A DNA stretch of 64,000 nt from assembly GCF_001077815.2 (NCBI RefSeq), contig NZ_CP011310.1, positions 2,294,001 to 2,358,000 of the forward strand, read 5' to 3'. Shown in pieces: positions 10,247-19,799 of the stretch; positions within the stretch are counted from its first letter, which is position 1, and each line of letters opens with the position of its first letter. The stretch is from Aurantiacibacter atlanticus (GTDB lineage: Bacteria > Pseudomonadota > Alphaproteobacteria > Sphingomonadales > Sphingomonadaceae). The notes beneath the pieces were generated by a model. The model made no database searches, was not told where the DNA came from, and worked only from the letters and a program-made list of their open reading frames with translations. The position numbers and the translations under genes were made by a program.

Positions 10247-11230
10247 TCAAGCCTTGGAGACAACGCTCTCCGGCAATTCCTTGCCGAATACCCGCTGGTA
10301 GAATTCCGCCACGAGCAAACGTTCCGCCTCATCACACTTATTGAGAAAGCTGAGACGGAAGGAGAAACCCGGATCCCCGAAAATCTCTGTGTTTTGCGCC
10401 CAAGTTATGACCGTTCGCGGGCTCATTACCGTGGAAATATCACCATTCATAAAGCTTTGCCGCGAAAGATCGGCAACGCGGATCATATCGGCCACCAGCT
10501 TGTCATCCAGCGTGGTCTTCGTGCCGACAATCTCCCGCTCGGTTTCGGCGGAGAGATAGTTCAGGCCGACCACGATATTCCAGCGGTCCATCTGGCCCTG
10601 GTTGATAGCCTGCGTGCCGTGGTAAAGCCCGCTTGTATCACCCAGCCCCACCGTATTGGCAGTGGCGAACAGCCGGAAATAGGGATTGGGCCGAATGACG
10701 CGGTTCTGGTCCAGCAATGTCAGCTTGCCTGCTTGTTCCAGTACGCGCTGAATGACGAACATCACATCCGGGCGACCAGCATCATATTCATCGAACACCA
10801 GCGCAACCGGGTGCTGCAAGGCCCATGGCAGCAGGCCTTCACGAAATTCAGTTACCTGGAGACCATCGCGCAGGACAATGGCGTCACGCCCGATCAGATC
10901 GATCCGGCTGATATGCGCATCGAGATTGATGCGGATGGTAGGCCAGTTGAGCCGCGCGGCCACCTGTTCGATGTGAGTCGATTTACCAGTGCCGTGATAA
11001 CCTTGGATCATCACTCTGCGATTATGCGCAAACCCCGCAAGTATCGCCAGAGTCGTGTCCGGATCGAACACATAGCTTTCGTCAATATCAGGCACCCGCT
11101 CGTCTGCCTCTGAGAAGGCAGGCACCTTCATGTCGATATCTATGCCGAACGTGTCGCGCACGTCCATCTCAGTATCGGGAGCGGTCATCACGGTGGTGCC
11201 GGTTTCGGATTTGCTGGTCATCTCGTTCAT
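10247..11230 (-). CDS. cobS: CobS-type AAA+ ATPase (aerobic cobaltochelatase small subunit)
   Basis: CobS forms an ATPase ring that, with CobT, drives CobN-dependent cobalt insertion in the aerobic cobalamin pathway. Walker [14 protein letters not shown] and Walker [12 protein letters not shown] are intact, and the N-terminal segment [18 protein letters not shown] and the downstream [18 protein letters not shown] are characteristic of CobS. The start is set at the ATG giving [11 protein letters not shown]; an upstream extension to 11311 looks non-coding. No cobT follows: the next gene is an M28 peptidase. Since such CobS-like ATPases also occur outside B12 synthesis, the exact role is open. 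Confidence 0.88.
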   Translation of the reverse strand: MNEMTSKSETGTTVMTAPDTEMDVRDTFGIDIDMKVPAFSEADERVPDIDESYVFDPDTTLAILAGFAHNRRVMIQGYHGTGKSTHIEQVAARLNWPTIRINLDAHISRIDLIGRDAIVLRDGLQVTEFREGLLPWALQHPVALVFDEYDAGRPDVMFVIQRVLEQAGKLTLLDQNRVIRPNPYFRLFATANTVGLGDTSGLYHGTQAINQGQMDRWNIVVGLNYLSAETEREIVGTKTTLDDKLVADMIRVADLSRQSFMNGDISTVMSPRTVITWAQNTEIFGDPGFSFRLSFLNKCDEAERLLVAEFYQRVFGKELPESVVSKA

Positions 11231-11414
11231 CACCATGATGCCTAGACGCGGTGCTGGCGCGCTGCAACACAGATGTATGCTATATAGCTGGTCAGTGGCA
11301 CCGCCAAGCATGCTGCGGTTTGGAATGTCATGGGGAAATCTGGTCTACCGAGAGATGAGGAGTCTGCGCGGGACAGCCGAAATCTGTTCGCGATGATGAA
11401 GGAGGGTAAAAGGG

Positions 11415-12020
11415 ATGAGCCGCTACACCTTGTTTTTCAACCCGATGAGCCGGGCACTGATAGCCAAATGGGCCTTTGCCGAAGTGGGCGTATCGCCCGA
11501 ACTCGCCATAGTCGAATGGGATGCCAAACCCGCCGCCTTGCTGGCCGCCAATCCGATGGGCAAACTGCCGACCATCATCCACCACGCGTCGGAAGGCGAC
11601 AGGGTCGTGACTGAAGCTTCAGCAATATGTCACTACCTTGCTGAAATGGAAGCATCCGATCTCCTGCCGCATGAGGAAGAAAAGGCGGATTACTTCCGCT
11701 GGTTCTTCTTTGCGGCAGGGCCAATCGAAACCGCCATTTCCAACAAGGCGATGGGATGGGAGCCGAAGGATGCCAAACAGGAAGGCACCGTTGGCTTTGG
11801 CAGTTTTACACGCGTGATGGATACGCTCGACAATTGGTTCAAGGTGCATGATTTCGTCTGCGGCGATCGCTTCACCATGGCCGATGTCTATGTCGGCAGC
11901 CAGGTGGATTGGGGCCTCAACTTCGGCACGATGGAAGCGCGCGACAGCTTCAAATCCTATCAGCAGCGCATTCAGACGCGCGAAGCCTATCGCGATTCCA
12001 TGGGCACTATCGAAGGCTGA
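11415..12020 (+). CDS. Glutathione S-transferase family protein
   Basis: 201 residues. N-terminal thioredoxin-like domain (YTLFFNPMSRALIAKWAF, then NPMGKLPTI with the cis-Pro, and TEASAICHYLAE for glutathione gamma-Glu contacts) followed by the all-helical domain ending with the conserved DRFTMADVYVGS capping region. Probably conjugates or reduces small electrophiles in the cytoplasm; substrate unknown. A good ribosome-binding site (GGAGGG) precedes the ATG. The 184-base divergent gap to cobS must carry both promoters. The next gene, a DUF2236 protein, follows after about 40 bases. Confidence 0.92.
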   Translation: MSRYTLFFNPMSRALIAKWAFAEVGVSPELAIVEWDAKPAALLAANPMGKLPTIIHHASEGDRVVTEASAICHYLAEMEASDLLPHEEEKADYFRWFFFAAGPIETAISNKAMGWEPKDAKQEGTVGFGSFTRVMDTLDNWFKVHDFVCGDRFTMADVYVGSQVDWGLNFGTMEARDSFKSYQQRIQTREAYRDSMGTIEG

Positions 12021-12059
12021 ACACTCGCATTGCGGCCTTGCTTGGTCCACATTGCAGAC

Positions 12060-12923
12060 ATGGCCAATTCCGATCTGCCTCGTTTCGATCCCGTCGAATA
12101 TGCTCGCCTCAAGCTGATCGAAGGCGTGCGCGGGGTTTTCAACGATGTGCCCGGCGGAGAGGCACCGGTCCCGCCATCTGACATGGCCTTCTTTGCCAAG
12201 GATAGTCCCATCAGAATGGTCCATGCCGATGTGGTGAGCATGATGGTAGGCGGCATGGCAGCACTGTTATTGCAGATGCTTCACCCCCATGCCTTGCGCG
12301 GTGTCCTGGATTTTTCCGATTTTCGTGCCGATATGCATGGCCGATTGCGCCGCACTGCGCGCTTTATCGCGGTGACGACCTATGGCCATTCAGACGATGC
12401 TGAAGCGGCCATAGAAAGGGTCAACCGCATTCACACAAAGATAAACGGCACCCTGCCCGATGGCACACCGTATAGCGCCACCGATCCGCGCGTTCTGGCT
12501 TGGGTACATGTGACAGAAGCAATGATGTTTCTGGAAGCCTGGCTGGTCCATGTGCAACCTGACATGCCGATGCATGAACAGGACGAATATTTCCGCCAAT
12601 TCGCTCTTATCGCGAAAAGGCTGGGCGCTGATCCCGTGCCTGAAACCAAGGCAGAGGCAATGAGTATTTTCCGTGAAATGCGCAGCGACTTACGTGCCAG
12701 CCCGGAGGCGCGCGAAGTTGCTGCGCTTATCATCAATGGTAGGGCAAAAGGGGCAGCTGGCGCGGTGCAGCCGTTCTTCGCCAATGCCGCCACCGCTCTC
12801 ATCCCGCCCTTTGCCCGGACCATGCTGGATCTTGATCCACCGGGGCTTGGCGCCTTTCCCGCCAGGCTGGTCACAGGCGCACTTGGAGGCACATTGCGCT
12901 GGGCATTCAGGCAACGTGTCTAG
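12060..12923 (+). CDS. DUF2236 / MpaB-type oxygenase-like protein
   Basis: 287 residues from the ATG at 12060. Residues include the family signature around MLHPHALRGVLDFSDFR, the RRTARFIAVTTYG stretch, RIHTKINGTLP and DPRVLAWVHVTEA, whose histidines are the likely haem or metal ligands in this family (latex-clearing protein and MpaB relatives). Exact substrate unknown. It follows a glutathione S-transferase by 39 bases, so the two may be co-transcribed, and it overlaps the convergent J-domain gene by four bases. Confidence 0.82.
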   Translation: MANSDLPRFDPVEYARLKLIEGVRGVFNDVPGGEAPVPPSDMAFFAKDSPIRMVHADVVSMMVGGMAALLLQMLHPHALRGVLDFSDFRADMHGRLRRTARFIAVTTYGHSDDAEAAIERVNRIHTKINGTLPDGTPYSATDPRVLAWVHVTEAMMFLEAWLVHVQPDMPMHEQDEYFRQFALIAKRLGADPVPETKAEAMSIFREMRSDLRASPEAREVAALIINGRAKGAAGAVQPFFANAATALIPPFARTMLDLDPPGLGAFPARLVTGALGGTLRWAFRQRV

Positions 12924-13510
12924 GCGAAGGCATCAGACCCGCGCAGCAATTGATAAGCTTCCACCACCCGCTGGAGGCGCGATTCATGGCTGCGGTCCCC
13001 ACCATTGCGATCAGGGTGATAGCGGCGCACAAGTTCCGAATATCGCTGGCGCAATTTGGTGCGATCCGTCTGCGGCCCCAGCCCCATTGCCCCCAGCGCT
13101 TCACGCTCTCGCGGGGTGAAGCGGCTGTAGCGTTCATGGTTCTGGCCCCTTGCCGCGCGTTTGATATCGCCTGCCCGCGCACCAATCGCATCAAGAGGGT
13201 CGGCAAAATCAGCCCAGCGCGGCTTGCCATCCATGCCGGCAGTAGGGCGGAAAGCAGGCGTTTCGGTCTGCCAGCCTGATGCCGGAGATTGCGCGGCATA
13301 GATTTCATCCGCGCTCATCCCGTCAAACCAGTCATAACCGGCGTTGAATTCACGCACGTGATCGAGACAGAACCAGCGCCATTGCCCAGGCCCATCGAAG
13401 GAACTGCCCTGTCGGCCTGGCGCACGAAATTCCCCGGCCTCGCTGCATCTGGGATGCTCGCACTCTCGCCCATCGCTTTCGTAGCGTCCGTGGAACCGTT
13501 GGTTTCGCAT
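12920..13510 (-). CDS. J-domain protein with N-terminal Cys-rich region
   Basis: 196 residues from the ATG at 13510. The C-terminal 65 residues form a J domain with the HPD tripeptide (RRYHPDRNGG) that stimulates Hsp70 ATPase. The N-terminal half has CEHPRCSEAG and WFCLDHVREF, a Cys/His pattern that could bind zinc. No canonical DnaJ Gly/Phe or zinc-ribbon repeats are present, so this is a specialised J-protein, not DnaJ. In several alphaproteobacteria such a protein sits beside cobS; here two plus-strand genes intervene. An upstream extension to 13639 would run into bolA and is unlikely. Confidence 0.85.
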   Translation of the reverse strand: MRNQRFHGRYESDGRECEHPRCSEAGEFRAPGRQGSSFDGPGQWRWFCLDHVREFNAGYDWFDGMSADEIYAAQSPASGWQTETPAFRPTAGMDGKPRWADFADPLDAIGARAGDIKRAARGQNHERYSRFTPREREALGAMGLGPQTDRTKLRQRYSELVRRYHPDRNGGDRSHESRLQRVVEAYQLLRGSDAFA

Positions 13511-13565
13511 GAACAACCCTGAATGGGGATTGCACCGCACGAAGTGAAGCCCCAAGTCATGCGGT

Positions 13566-13844
13566 ATGAGCGGACCAATACAAACAGAGATAGAGGAGTT
13601 GCTTCGGCAGGCTCTTTCCCCCACCCACCTCCAAGTCAATAATGACAGCGCGCAGCATGCAGGCCATTCTGGCGATGATGGCAGCGGTGAAAGTCATTTC
13701 TCCGTCGTGGTGGAAAGCGCGGCATTCGCGGGCAAAAACCGCTTGCAGAGGCAAAGGCTGGTGCTTGCCGCGCTGGGCGATATTCCGGGCAACCGCGTCC
13801 ACGCATTTGCAATGAAATGCAACGCACCGGGAGAACGCGCATGA
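13566..13844 (+). CDS. BolA family protein
   Basis: 92 residues. The BolA/KH-like fold is recognisable by SHFSVVVESAAFAGKNRLQRQRLVLAAL and the ending with the conserved HAFAMKC, where the His and Cys are candidate [2Fe-2S] ligands shared with a monothiol glutaredoxin. BolA proteins act in iron-sulphur trafficking and stress or morphology control. An extended Gly/His/Asp-rich loop (HAGHSGDDGSGESH) precedes the core strand. Divergent from the J-domain gene and overlapping the following glutathione S-transferase by four bases. Confidence 0.9.
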   Translation: MSGPIQTEIEELLRQALSPTHLQVNNDSAQHAGHSGDDGSGESHFSVVVESAAFAGKNRLQRQRLVLAALGDIPGNRVHAFAMKCNAPGERA

Positions 13845-14548
13845 GCATAGATCTGTGGTATTGGCCTGAAATTCCCGGCCGCGGTGAATTTGTTCGCCTG
13901 TTCTGCGAAGCAGGCGAAATCGATTATGCCGATATGGCCCGCGAACAAAGCGGTGATGCGCTTGTGGAACATATGCACGCGCTGGAAGGCAGACGTCCCT
14001 ACGCGCCGCCCTATATCGTGGATGGCGAGGTGGTGATCGGCCAGACCGCGCTCATCCTGCAATATCTGTCCGACAAGGAAGGACTCGGATCGGGCGAAAT
14101 GGAAACCGATCTCCAGCTATTGCAGCTGCAAATGGATATCAGCGATCTGGTTGAGGAGGTGCATAGCGTGCACCACCCCGTTGCCAGCGAACTTTTCTAT
14201 GCTGACCAGATGGATTCGGCGTTTGAGAAGGCCGGATATTTCCGCGCCCAGCGCATCCCCAAACATCTGATTCACTTCGACAATGCGATTGCGACAAGCG
14301 GCGGTCCGTTTTGCCTTGGCCAGCAATGGTCCCATGTCGACACCAGCCTGTTCCAGGTGATGGAGGGGCTTGATTATGCCTTCCCCAATTACATGAAGAC
14401 AATGCAGGGCAGCTGGCCGCATCTCGAAGGGCTGCAAGGCGCAGTGCCGGAAATTGAAAGCCTCGCCGAATATCTCGCCAGCGAGCAGCGGCTGGATTTC
14501 AACGAGAATGGCATCTTCCGCCATTACGATGAACTGGACGAACAATAA
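13841..14548 (+). CDS. Glutathione S-transferase family protein (second copy)
   Basis: 235 residues from the ATG at 13841, which overlaps the bolA stop (ATGA). N-terminal domain: IDLWYWPEIPGRGEFVRLF, PYIVDGEVVIGQTALILQYLSDK; the helical domain follows and is longer than usual. The GRGE motif resembles sigma/omega-like classes. Sequence is clearly different from the other GST at 11415, so these are not recent duplicates. Coupling to a BolA gene suggests a link with glutathione/iron-sulphur chemistry, but that is inference. Confidence 0.88.
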   Translation: MSIDLWYWPEIPGRGEFVRLFCEAGEIDYADMAREQSGDALVEHMHALEGRRPYAPPYIVDGEVVIGQTALILQYLSDKEGLGSGEMETDLQLLQLQMDISDLVEEVHSVHHPVASELFYADQMDSAFEKAGYFRAQRIPKHLIHFDNAIATSGGPFCLGQQWSHVDTSLFQVMEGLDYAFPNYMKTMQGSWPHLEGLQGAVPEIESLAEYLASEQRLDFNENGIFRHYDELDEQ

Positions 14549-14627
14549 CGGGCAAGCGGCCCCTGCCCGATGGCCCGCGCACGACGGTTTGCTATGCGTA
14601 ACCGGAGATCGTGGCTAGGAAGGTGCG

Positions 14628-15119
14628 ATGAAAAAAGCTCTTACCATTTTTGCCGCTCTATCTTTTGCGATCCCCGCCGCCGCGCAGGATGGGCCTGAAG
14701 CAGGTGCTGCAGGCAGTCTTGCCTGGCACAATAATCAGCAATCCGCCCTCCACATTTTGAGCGCAGCTGATGGCTGGCACAGGCTGGAAGGCGGCGTCAT
14801 GTTTCGCCGCATCGCTGGCGGAGGCACAGGCCCCGCGCCCACGGTGGCCGACGAAGTCACCCTTCATTACACTGGCAGTTTCACCGATGGCGAAGTGTTC
14901 GACAACTCAGTTTCGCGCGGCGAACCAGCGACCTTTCCGCTTTCTCGCCTTGTAGAGGGCTGGCAAATCGCGGTGCCCTATATGGGCGTTGGTGACACGG
15001 CGGAAATCGTAATCCCGGCTGAAAAGGCTTATGGGCTGGACGGTCGCGGACCAATTCCCGGCGGCGCGACATTGCTGTTCACCATCGAATTGCTCGGCGT
15101 CCCCAGCAAGGGTGTCTGA
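14628..15119 (+). CDS. Periplasmic FKBP-type peptidyl-prolyl isomerase
   Basis: 163 residues with a signal peptide ending in AIPAAAQDG. The FKBP core runs from ADEVTLHYTGSFTDGEVFDNS through LVEGWQIAVPYMGVGDTAEIVIP and AEKAYG to the end. Aromatic/aspartate positions expected in the FKBP pocket are present. Likely assists folding of exported proteins. AGGAAGG provides a good ribosome-binding site. Stands alone between a GST and a convergent DUF2332 gene. Confidence 0.92.
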   Translation: MKKALTIFAALSFAIPAAAQDGPEAGAAGSLAWHNNQQSALHILSAADGWHRLEGGVMFRRIAGGGTGPAPTVADEVTLHYTGSFTDGEVFDNSVSRGEPATFPLSRLVEGWQIAVPYMGVGDTAEIVIPAEKAYGLDGRGPIPGGATLLFTIELLGVPSKGV

Positions 15120-15149
15120 CATGAGTGACGTCAGCCGTTAATGCGGCAA

Positions 15150-15176
15150 TAGGCGCATTTCTTGAAAAATCGCCTA
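15150..15176. terminator. Weak hairpin between convergent genes
   Basis: TAGGCG / CGCCTA arms flank an AT-rich loop that can add ATTT/AAAT pairs. It includes the DUF2332 stop codon. A plausible two-way terminator without a long T-run. Confidence 0.35.
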
Positions 15177-16244
15177 GTCCGCGCCTATCCATTCCACCCA
15201 GGCGCCATGCGGTTGGGCATTGCCAAGATGCACTTCCCTATCTCCTCCCGGCCAGTAACGAACGCGGCATTCATGCCTGAATGTTTCGCGATTGGTTTCC
15301 AGCGAAATCCAGGCGAGCGGCTTATCCGCCGTGGCCAGTGCGCCTGCTGCTTTCATGGCTTGCGTGATGACGTTGCGGGTTGCCTCGGGCAGATATTGCC
15401 ACATTATCGTGTGAAACAATACGCGCGTCACGCCGTCTGGCTGGGGCTCAGCTAGTCTCTCTGTTACAAATTGCGCAGCATCCTGCCGCACCAGTTCTGG
15501 CGGTGCGCGTCCGGCCATTGCGATGGCAGCATCCATGCGGGCCATGCGGGCGGTCGCTTCGGGCCAGATATAAGCCTTGAGACGGAGCGCCGCAGCTTCG
15601 TCCATCAGGTCCACCGGCATGATGTCGCAGCCCTTCGCCTCGACGACTTCAGCACTATTTGCGGGCGGCGGATCGCCGCGCCACTCCGGCTCAATCAGGA
15701 TGGATGACAGACCAGGCCCGACCTTTACGCCGCCAAGGTCGAAACGGAACCGGCCCATCATCGTATTGATGCCCGCACTCGCGCCGATTTCGTTGAGTTC
15801 GAACGCGGGTTGCACCTTGTCCGATAGCCACAACAGGGCTGCCATAATGCTGGCAGAACGCCCCGCTTCATTGGTTTGTGGCGGACTGTCGAACCACGGC
15901 AACAACACATGATCGAATGTGCGCGCTGTTTCGGTGGCCAGCGCATCCACCCTGCCCTGATCGGTTATCAGGCCCTGATATATTTCCCCCAGCCGCGGTT
16001 CGTCACCGGTCAGATAAAGCCAGTGGAAGCCGCCCGCAATGCGCAACGGCATGGCGTGTTCCAGCGTCAACCCCTGCCAATTGGCAATACGCCGACCGAT
16101 CGCGGTATCGGTTTGCGCGACAGCCAGCAGCGCCCGCACCAGCCGCGCGGTATTTGGTGCGCCTGCCTTCTCGGCGTGATCAGCCTGCCAGATAATCGCT
16201 TCCGCCACGCTCCTTACTTTATTGATCGCGGGTTCCTCGCTCAT
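15174..16244 (-). CDS. DUF2332 family protein
   Basis: 356 residues, starting at ATG 16244 ([12 protein letters not shown]). The family hallmarks are an N-terminal helical part, then [28 protein letters not shown] and [12 protein letters not shown]. Function is unknown; the fold has been suggested to resemble methyltransferases, and the GASAG-like loop would fit that, but no activity can be claimed. The gene is divergent from hisG with 58 bases between, and convergent with the FKBP gene. An upstream extension to 16421 would overlap hisG and is rejected. Confidence 0.85.
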   Translation of the reverse strand: MSEEPAINKVRSVAEAIIWQADHAEKAGAPNTARLVRALLAVAQTDTAIGRRIANWQGLTLEHAMPLRIAGGFHWLYLTGDEPRLGEIYQGLITDQGRVDALATETARTFDHVLLPWFDSPPQTNEAGRSASIMAALLWLSDKVQPAFELNEIGASAGINTMMGRFRFDLGGVKVGPGLSSILIEPEWRGDPPPANSAEVVEAKGCDIMPVDLMDEAAALRLKAYIWPEATARMARMDAAIAMAGRAPPELVRQDAAQFVTERLAEPQPDGVTRVLFHTIMWQYLPEATRNVITQAMKAAGALATADKPLAWISLETNRETFRHECRVRYWPGGDREVHLGNAQPHGAWVEWIGAD

Positions 16245-16302
16245 TTGCACTCCATTAGCTGCGCATTGCCCTTTGCCCACATCACCTCTACATCGCGCGG
16301 CG

Positions 16303-16998
16303 ATGACACAAGCTGCCCCATCCATTTCTTCAACAAACCAGCGCTTCGGACCGCTGATTTTTGCTGTGCCCAAAGGCCGCATCCTCGATGAGGCCGTGCC
16401 CTTGATGGAACGTGCAGGCATCGTGCCGGAAAGCGCCTTTCACGACAAGAAAGACCGTTCGCTCAGCTTTGCCGATACCAGCGGAGACATGCGTATCTTT
16501 CGTGTACGCGCTTTCGATGTTGCCACTTTCGTCGCCTTCGGTGCGGCACAGGCAGGCATCGTGGGTTCGGACGTGATCGAGGAATTCGATTATTCGGAGC
16601 TTTACGCCCCCGTTGATCTGGGTATCGGCGCCTGCCGCCTGTCGGTGGCGGAACCTGCAAAGCCGATTGAAACATCGTCCGGCAATGCCAGCCACCTGCG
16701 CGTTGCCACCAAATATCCCAATATAACCAGCCGCCATTTCGAACGGCAGGGCATCCAGGCGGAATGTATCAAGCTGAACGGCGCGATGGAACTTGCACCT
16801 TACAGCGGACTGGCCAGTCGCATTGTCGATCTGGTGTCGACCGGTCAGACTCTCAAATCCAACGGGCTGGTGGAAAAGGATACGATCATGCAGGTCAGCA
16901 GCCGCCTGATCGTCAACCGCGCCGCCTTGAAAACCGATCCACGCGTCGCCGCATTGGTAGATGCCTTCCGCGCTGCAACGATGAAGGATGCTGCCTGA
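16303..16998 (+). CDS. hisG: ATP phosphoribosyltransferase, short form
   Basis: First step of histidine synthesis. [19 protein letters not shown], the [14 protein letters not shown] region and the [29 protein letters not shown]-binding segment are typical. At 231 residues it lacks the C-terminal regulatory domain, so it belongs to the short form that needs the HisZ regulatory subunit; hisZ is not in the window. Start taken at ATG 16303. It overlaps hisD by one base (TGATG), indicating coupled translation. Confidence 0.95.
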   Translation: MTQAAPSISSTNQRFGPLIFAVPKGRILDEAVPLMERAGIVPESAFHDKKDRSLSFADTSGDMRIFRVRAFDVATFVAFGAAQAGIVGSDVIEEFDYSELYAPVDLGIGACRLSVAEPAKPIETSSGNASHLRVATKYPNITSRHFERQGIQAECIKLNGAMELAPYSGLASRIVDLVSTGQTLKSNGLVEKDTIMQVSSRLIVNRAALKTDPRVAALVDAFRAATMKDAA

Positions 16999-18293
16999 TG
17001 CAGCGCCTGCATATCGGTGATGAGGATTTCGAACGCAAATTCACCCGCATCGTGAACGATCGCCGGGAAAGCGATGAGACTGTGGCGCATGACGTGCGCG
17101 AAATACTGCGCAAGATGCGTCAGAGCGGTGATGATACCTTGCGCGACATGACCATGCGGCTGGACAAGCACGCGTTGTCTGATGATCCTGCCACATGGCG
17201 CATAGATGCAGACCAGTGCCGTGCTGCCCATGATGAGCTTGCGCCGGAAACGAAGGAGGCGTTGCAACTCGCCGCAGACCGGATACGCGACTACCACGAG
17301 GGCCAGCGACCGCAGGACCGCGATTATCGCGACGCGCAGAACGTAAGGTTGGGCGCCAAGTGGCTGCCCGTAGACGCGGCGGGGCTTTATGTTCCGGGCG
17401 GGCGCGCTGCCTATCCTTCATCCCTGCTGATGAATGCAATTCCAGCGCGGGTTGCCGGGGTAGAGCGACTGGTGGTGGCCACGCCCACGCCAAGGGGAGA
17501 AATCAACGATCTGGTGCTCGCCGCCGCGCATGTTTGCGGTATCGAGGAAATCTGGCGCATCGGCGGGGCGCAGGCGATTGGCGCGCTGGCCTATGGCACC
17601 GAAACGATCACACCGGTCGATGTCATCACCGGCCCCGGCAATGCCTGGGTGGCAGAAGCCAAGCGCCAGCTTTACGGCGTGGTCGGCATCGACATGGTGG
17701 CAGGGCCCAGTGAAATCCTCGTCATTTCGGACAATAAATCAAACCCCGATTGGCTTGCGGCAGACCTGCTCAGCCAGGCCGAACACGATCCCGCCAGCCA
17801 AAGCATATTGATTACCGACGATGCCCAATTTGGTGAAATGGTCGAAGATGCGCTCGGCGTGCTGCTGGCGCAGATCAAGACGCAGCGCACGGCGCATGAA
17901 AGCTGGGAAAACCACGGCGTAATCCTCGTGGTGGACGATCTTGCCACACAGGCCCCCGCCCTCGCTGATCGCCTTGCGGCAGAACATGTTGAACTGGCCG
18001 TTGACGATCCGGAAGCGATCTTTGCAAAAATCCGCCACGCGGGCAGCGTTTTTCTTGGCCGTCATACTCCGGAAGCCGTCGGCGATTATGTCGCCGGACC
18101 CAATCATGTCCTGCCCACTGGGCGCAGGGCGCGGTTTGCCAGCGGCCTTTCGGTGCTGGATTTCATGAAACGCACCAGCTTTATCGAGCTAGATGAAGCC
18201 GCCCTGCGCACCATCGGGCCAGCCGCCGCCGCCCTTGCAGAAATTGAAGGGCTTCCCGCCCATGCCGCCAGCGTGAAAGTGCGCCTCAAATGA
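16998..18293 (+). CDS. hisD: Histidinol dehydrogenase
   Basis: Catalyses the last two oxidations of histidine synthesis. 431 residues. Seen are the NAD-region [60 protein letters not shown], and the zinc ligands in SQAEHDP and the C-terminal [14 protein letters not shown]. The start ATG at 16998 overlaps the hisG stop; longer in-frame extensions into hisG are not real. It overlaps nusB by four bases. Confidence 0.96.
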   Translation: MQRLHIGDEDFERKFTRIVNDRRESDETVAHDVREILRKMRQSGDDTLRDMTMRLDKHALSDDPATWRIDADQCRAAHDELAPETKEALQLAADRIRDYHEGQRPQDRDYRDAQNVRLGAKWLPVDAAGLYVPGGRAAYPSSLLMNAIPARVAGVERLVVATPTPRGEINDLVLAAAHVCGIEEIWRIGGAQAIGALAYGTETITPVDVITGPGNAWVAEAKRQLYGVVGIDMVAGPSEILVISDNKSNPDWLAADLLSQAEHDPASQSILITDDAQFGEMVEDALGVLLAQIKTQRTAHESWENHGVILVVDDLATQAPALADRLAAEHVELAVDDPEAIFAKIRHAGSVFLGRHTPEAVGDYVAGPNHVLPTGRRARFASGLSVLDFMKRTSFIELDEAALRTIGPAAAALAEIEGLPAHAASVKVRLK

Positions 18294-18742
18294 ACAAGCC
18301 CGCCCGATCCCGCCACCGTTCCGCCGCGCGCCTTGCCGCCGTGCAGGCGCTGTATCAGCGCCATATGGAAAAGACCGCCACCGCCCGACTGCTTGATGAA
18401 TTCCACCAGCATCGGCTGGGCAAGGAAATCGAAGACGATCAATATGAAGAGGCCGAGGTCGATTTCTTTGACGACGTCGTGTCCGGCACGATTGCGCGGC
18501 AGGATGAAATTGATGCCGCGTTGCAAGGCAAACTGGCGCAGGGCTGGACGATCGCCCGCCTCGACAAGACGATGCTGCAAATCCTGCGCTGCGGCGCCTA
18601 TGAATTGCTCGCCCGGGCCGATGTGCCCAAGGCCACCGCCATCAGCGAATATGTCGATGTCGCCCACGCCTTTTTTGATGAACGTGAAGCAAAGTTCGTG
18701 AACGGCATATTGGATGCAATCGGCAAGGATGCGCGCGATTAG
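18290..18742 (+). CDS. nusB: Transcription antitermination factor NusB
   Basis: 150 residues. The N-terminus SRHRSAARLAAVQALYQ binds boxA RNA in this family; the C-terminal LDKTMLQILRCGAYELL and KATAISEYVDVAHAFFDEREAKFVNGILDAI segments contact NusE/S10. ATGA overlap with hisD and 42 bases to thiL support one his-nusB-thiL transcript. Confidence 0.95.
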   Translation: MNKPARSRHRSAARLAAVQALYQRHMEKTATARLLDEFHQHRLGKEIEDDQYEEAEVDFFDDVVSGTIARQDEIDAALQGKLAQGWTIARLDKTMLQILRCGAYELLARADVPKATAISEYVDVAHAFFDEREAKFVNGILDAIGKDARD

Positions 18743-18784
18743 GGTCTGATCTGGCAGGTTAATGATGTCGAGGGGGTTGATGCC

Positions 18785-19666
18785 TTGAATGAAACGGAAT
18801 TTATCGCAGCTCTCCGTCATCTGCCCCTGCATGAGGGAGCCCGTGGACTGGCAGATGATGTCGCCGTCCTGTCATTGGGTGATCATACTCTCGTCATAAC
18901 GCATGACATGCTGGTGGAAGGCCGCCACTTCCTGAAAGGGCAGGACATGGCCGATGTCGCATGGAAGTTGGTCGCCACCAATCTTTCCGATCTTGCCGCA
19001 AAGGGAGCAGAGCCGTTGGGCGTAGTGCTCGGCTACATGCTGAGCGCTGGCGATGATGCCTTTGTCGAAGGGCTGGACGATGTACTGTCGCATTACGGTG
19101 TGCCGCTGCTGGGCGGAGACACGGTGGCAGGCGCGCCCGATGGCAAGGGTGGGCAGGCAATGGGGCTGACAGCGATCGGTAAGGCAGCGCATACGCCAGT
19201 CCCCGCGCGCGCTGGTGCGCGGATCGGTGATGCGATTTTTGTGACCGGCGTCCTTGGCAAGGCCATGCTGGGTTTCGAGGCCCTGCGTGATGGCACCGGA
19301 GCCGATGCGACAGCCTATTCCCGCCCGATGGCGCGCCTGGCGGAAGGTTTCGACCTCGCCCCGCTCGCCACTGCCATGATGGATATATCGGACGGCCTGC
19401 TGCTCGACGCATTTCGCATGGCCGAAGCGAGCGAAGCTTCCTTTGCGATACAGGGTGCTGATGTGCCCGTGGCCGATGAGGCACGGCGCGATGATTGCCT
19501 TCGCTGGGGCGATGATTACGAATTGCTGTTTACCTTGCCGGAAGGCACTTTTCCTCCCGTTCAGGCCACGCGAATAGGCGCGGTGGAGGCCAGGGGTTTT
19601 GCCCCGCTGTTCCTGGATGGTGAACCAATCATCAATTCCGATGGATTGGGATATATGCACAAATAG
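18785..19666 (+). CDS. thiL: Thiamine-monophosphate kinase
   Basis: Phosphorylates TMP to the active cofactor TPP. 293 residues starting from a TTG codon at 18785; no ATG or GTG lies in frame upstream near the nusB end. Motifs: [40 protein letters not shown] and [11 protein letters not shown], the metal- and ATP-binding Asp/Gly sites of the PurM/ThiL fold. The nusB-thiL order is widely conserved. No TPP riboswitch was seen in the 42-base spacer. Confidence 0.94.
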   Translation: MNETEFIAALRHLPLHEGARGLADDVAVLSLGDHTLVITHDMLVEGRHFLKGQDMADVAWKLVATNLSDLAAKGAEPLGVVLGYMLSAGDDAFVEGLDDVLSHYGVPLLGGDTVAGAPDGKGGQAMGLTAIGKAAHTPVPARAGARIGDAIFVTGVLGKAMLGFEALRDGTGADATAYSRPMARLAEGFDLAPLATAMMDISDGLLLDAFRMAEASEASFAIQGADVPVADEARRDDCLRWGDDYELLFTLPEGTFPPVQATRIGAVEARGFAPLFLDGEPIINSDGLGYMHK

Positions 19667-19749
19667 GGGGGTATCCGCCTCTCTCTGTAAGAAACTGGCG
19701 CTTTGCGCTTGTGGAATTGGAACGACTTCCCTAGCCCTGATACATATGC

Positions 19750-19773
19750 GGACCCGGCAAACCGGGCCGTTTT
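19750..19773 (+). terminator. Hairpin terminator or attenuator just before hppA
   Basis: CCCGG-CAAA-CCGGG stem-loop, extended by a GG/CC pair with one bulged A, followed by TTTTCATTTT. It ends only 27 bases before the hppA ATG and about ten bases before its ribosome-binding site, so the hppA promoter must lie upstream of or inside it. Confidence 0.6.
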
Positions 19774-19799
19774 CATTTTGGAGAGGGGACGAAAAGGTC

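Noticed and set aside
9842..11113. A 423-codon plus-strand open frame
   Set aside because: Antisense to the M28 peptidase and cobS; long stop-free shadow frames are common in GC-rich DNA, and the translation has no recognisable domain.
18743..18784. A TPP riboswitch before thiL
   Set aside because: The spacer is only 42 bases and lacks thi-box sequences.
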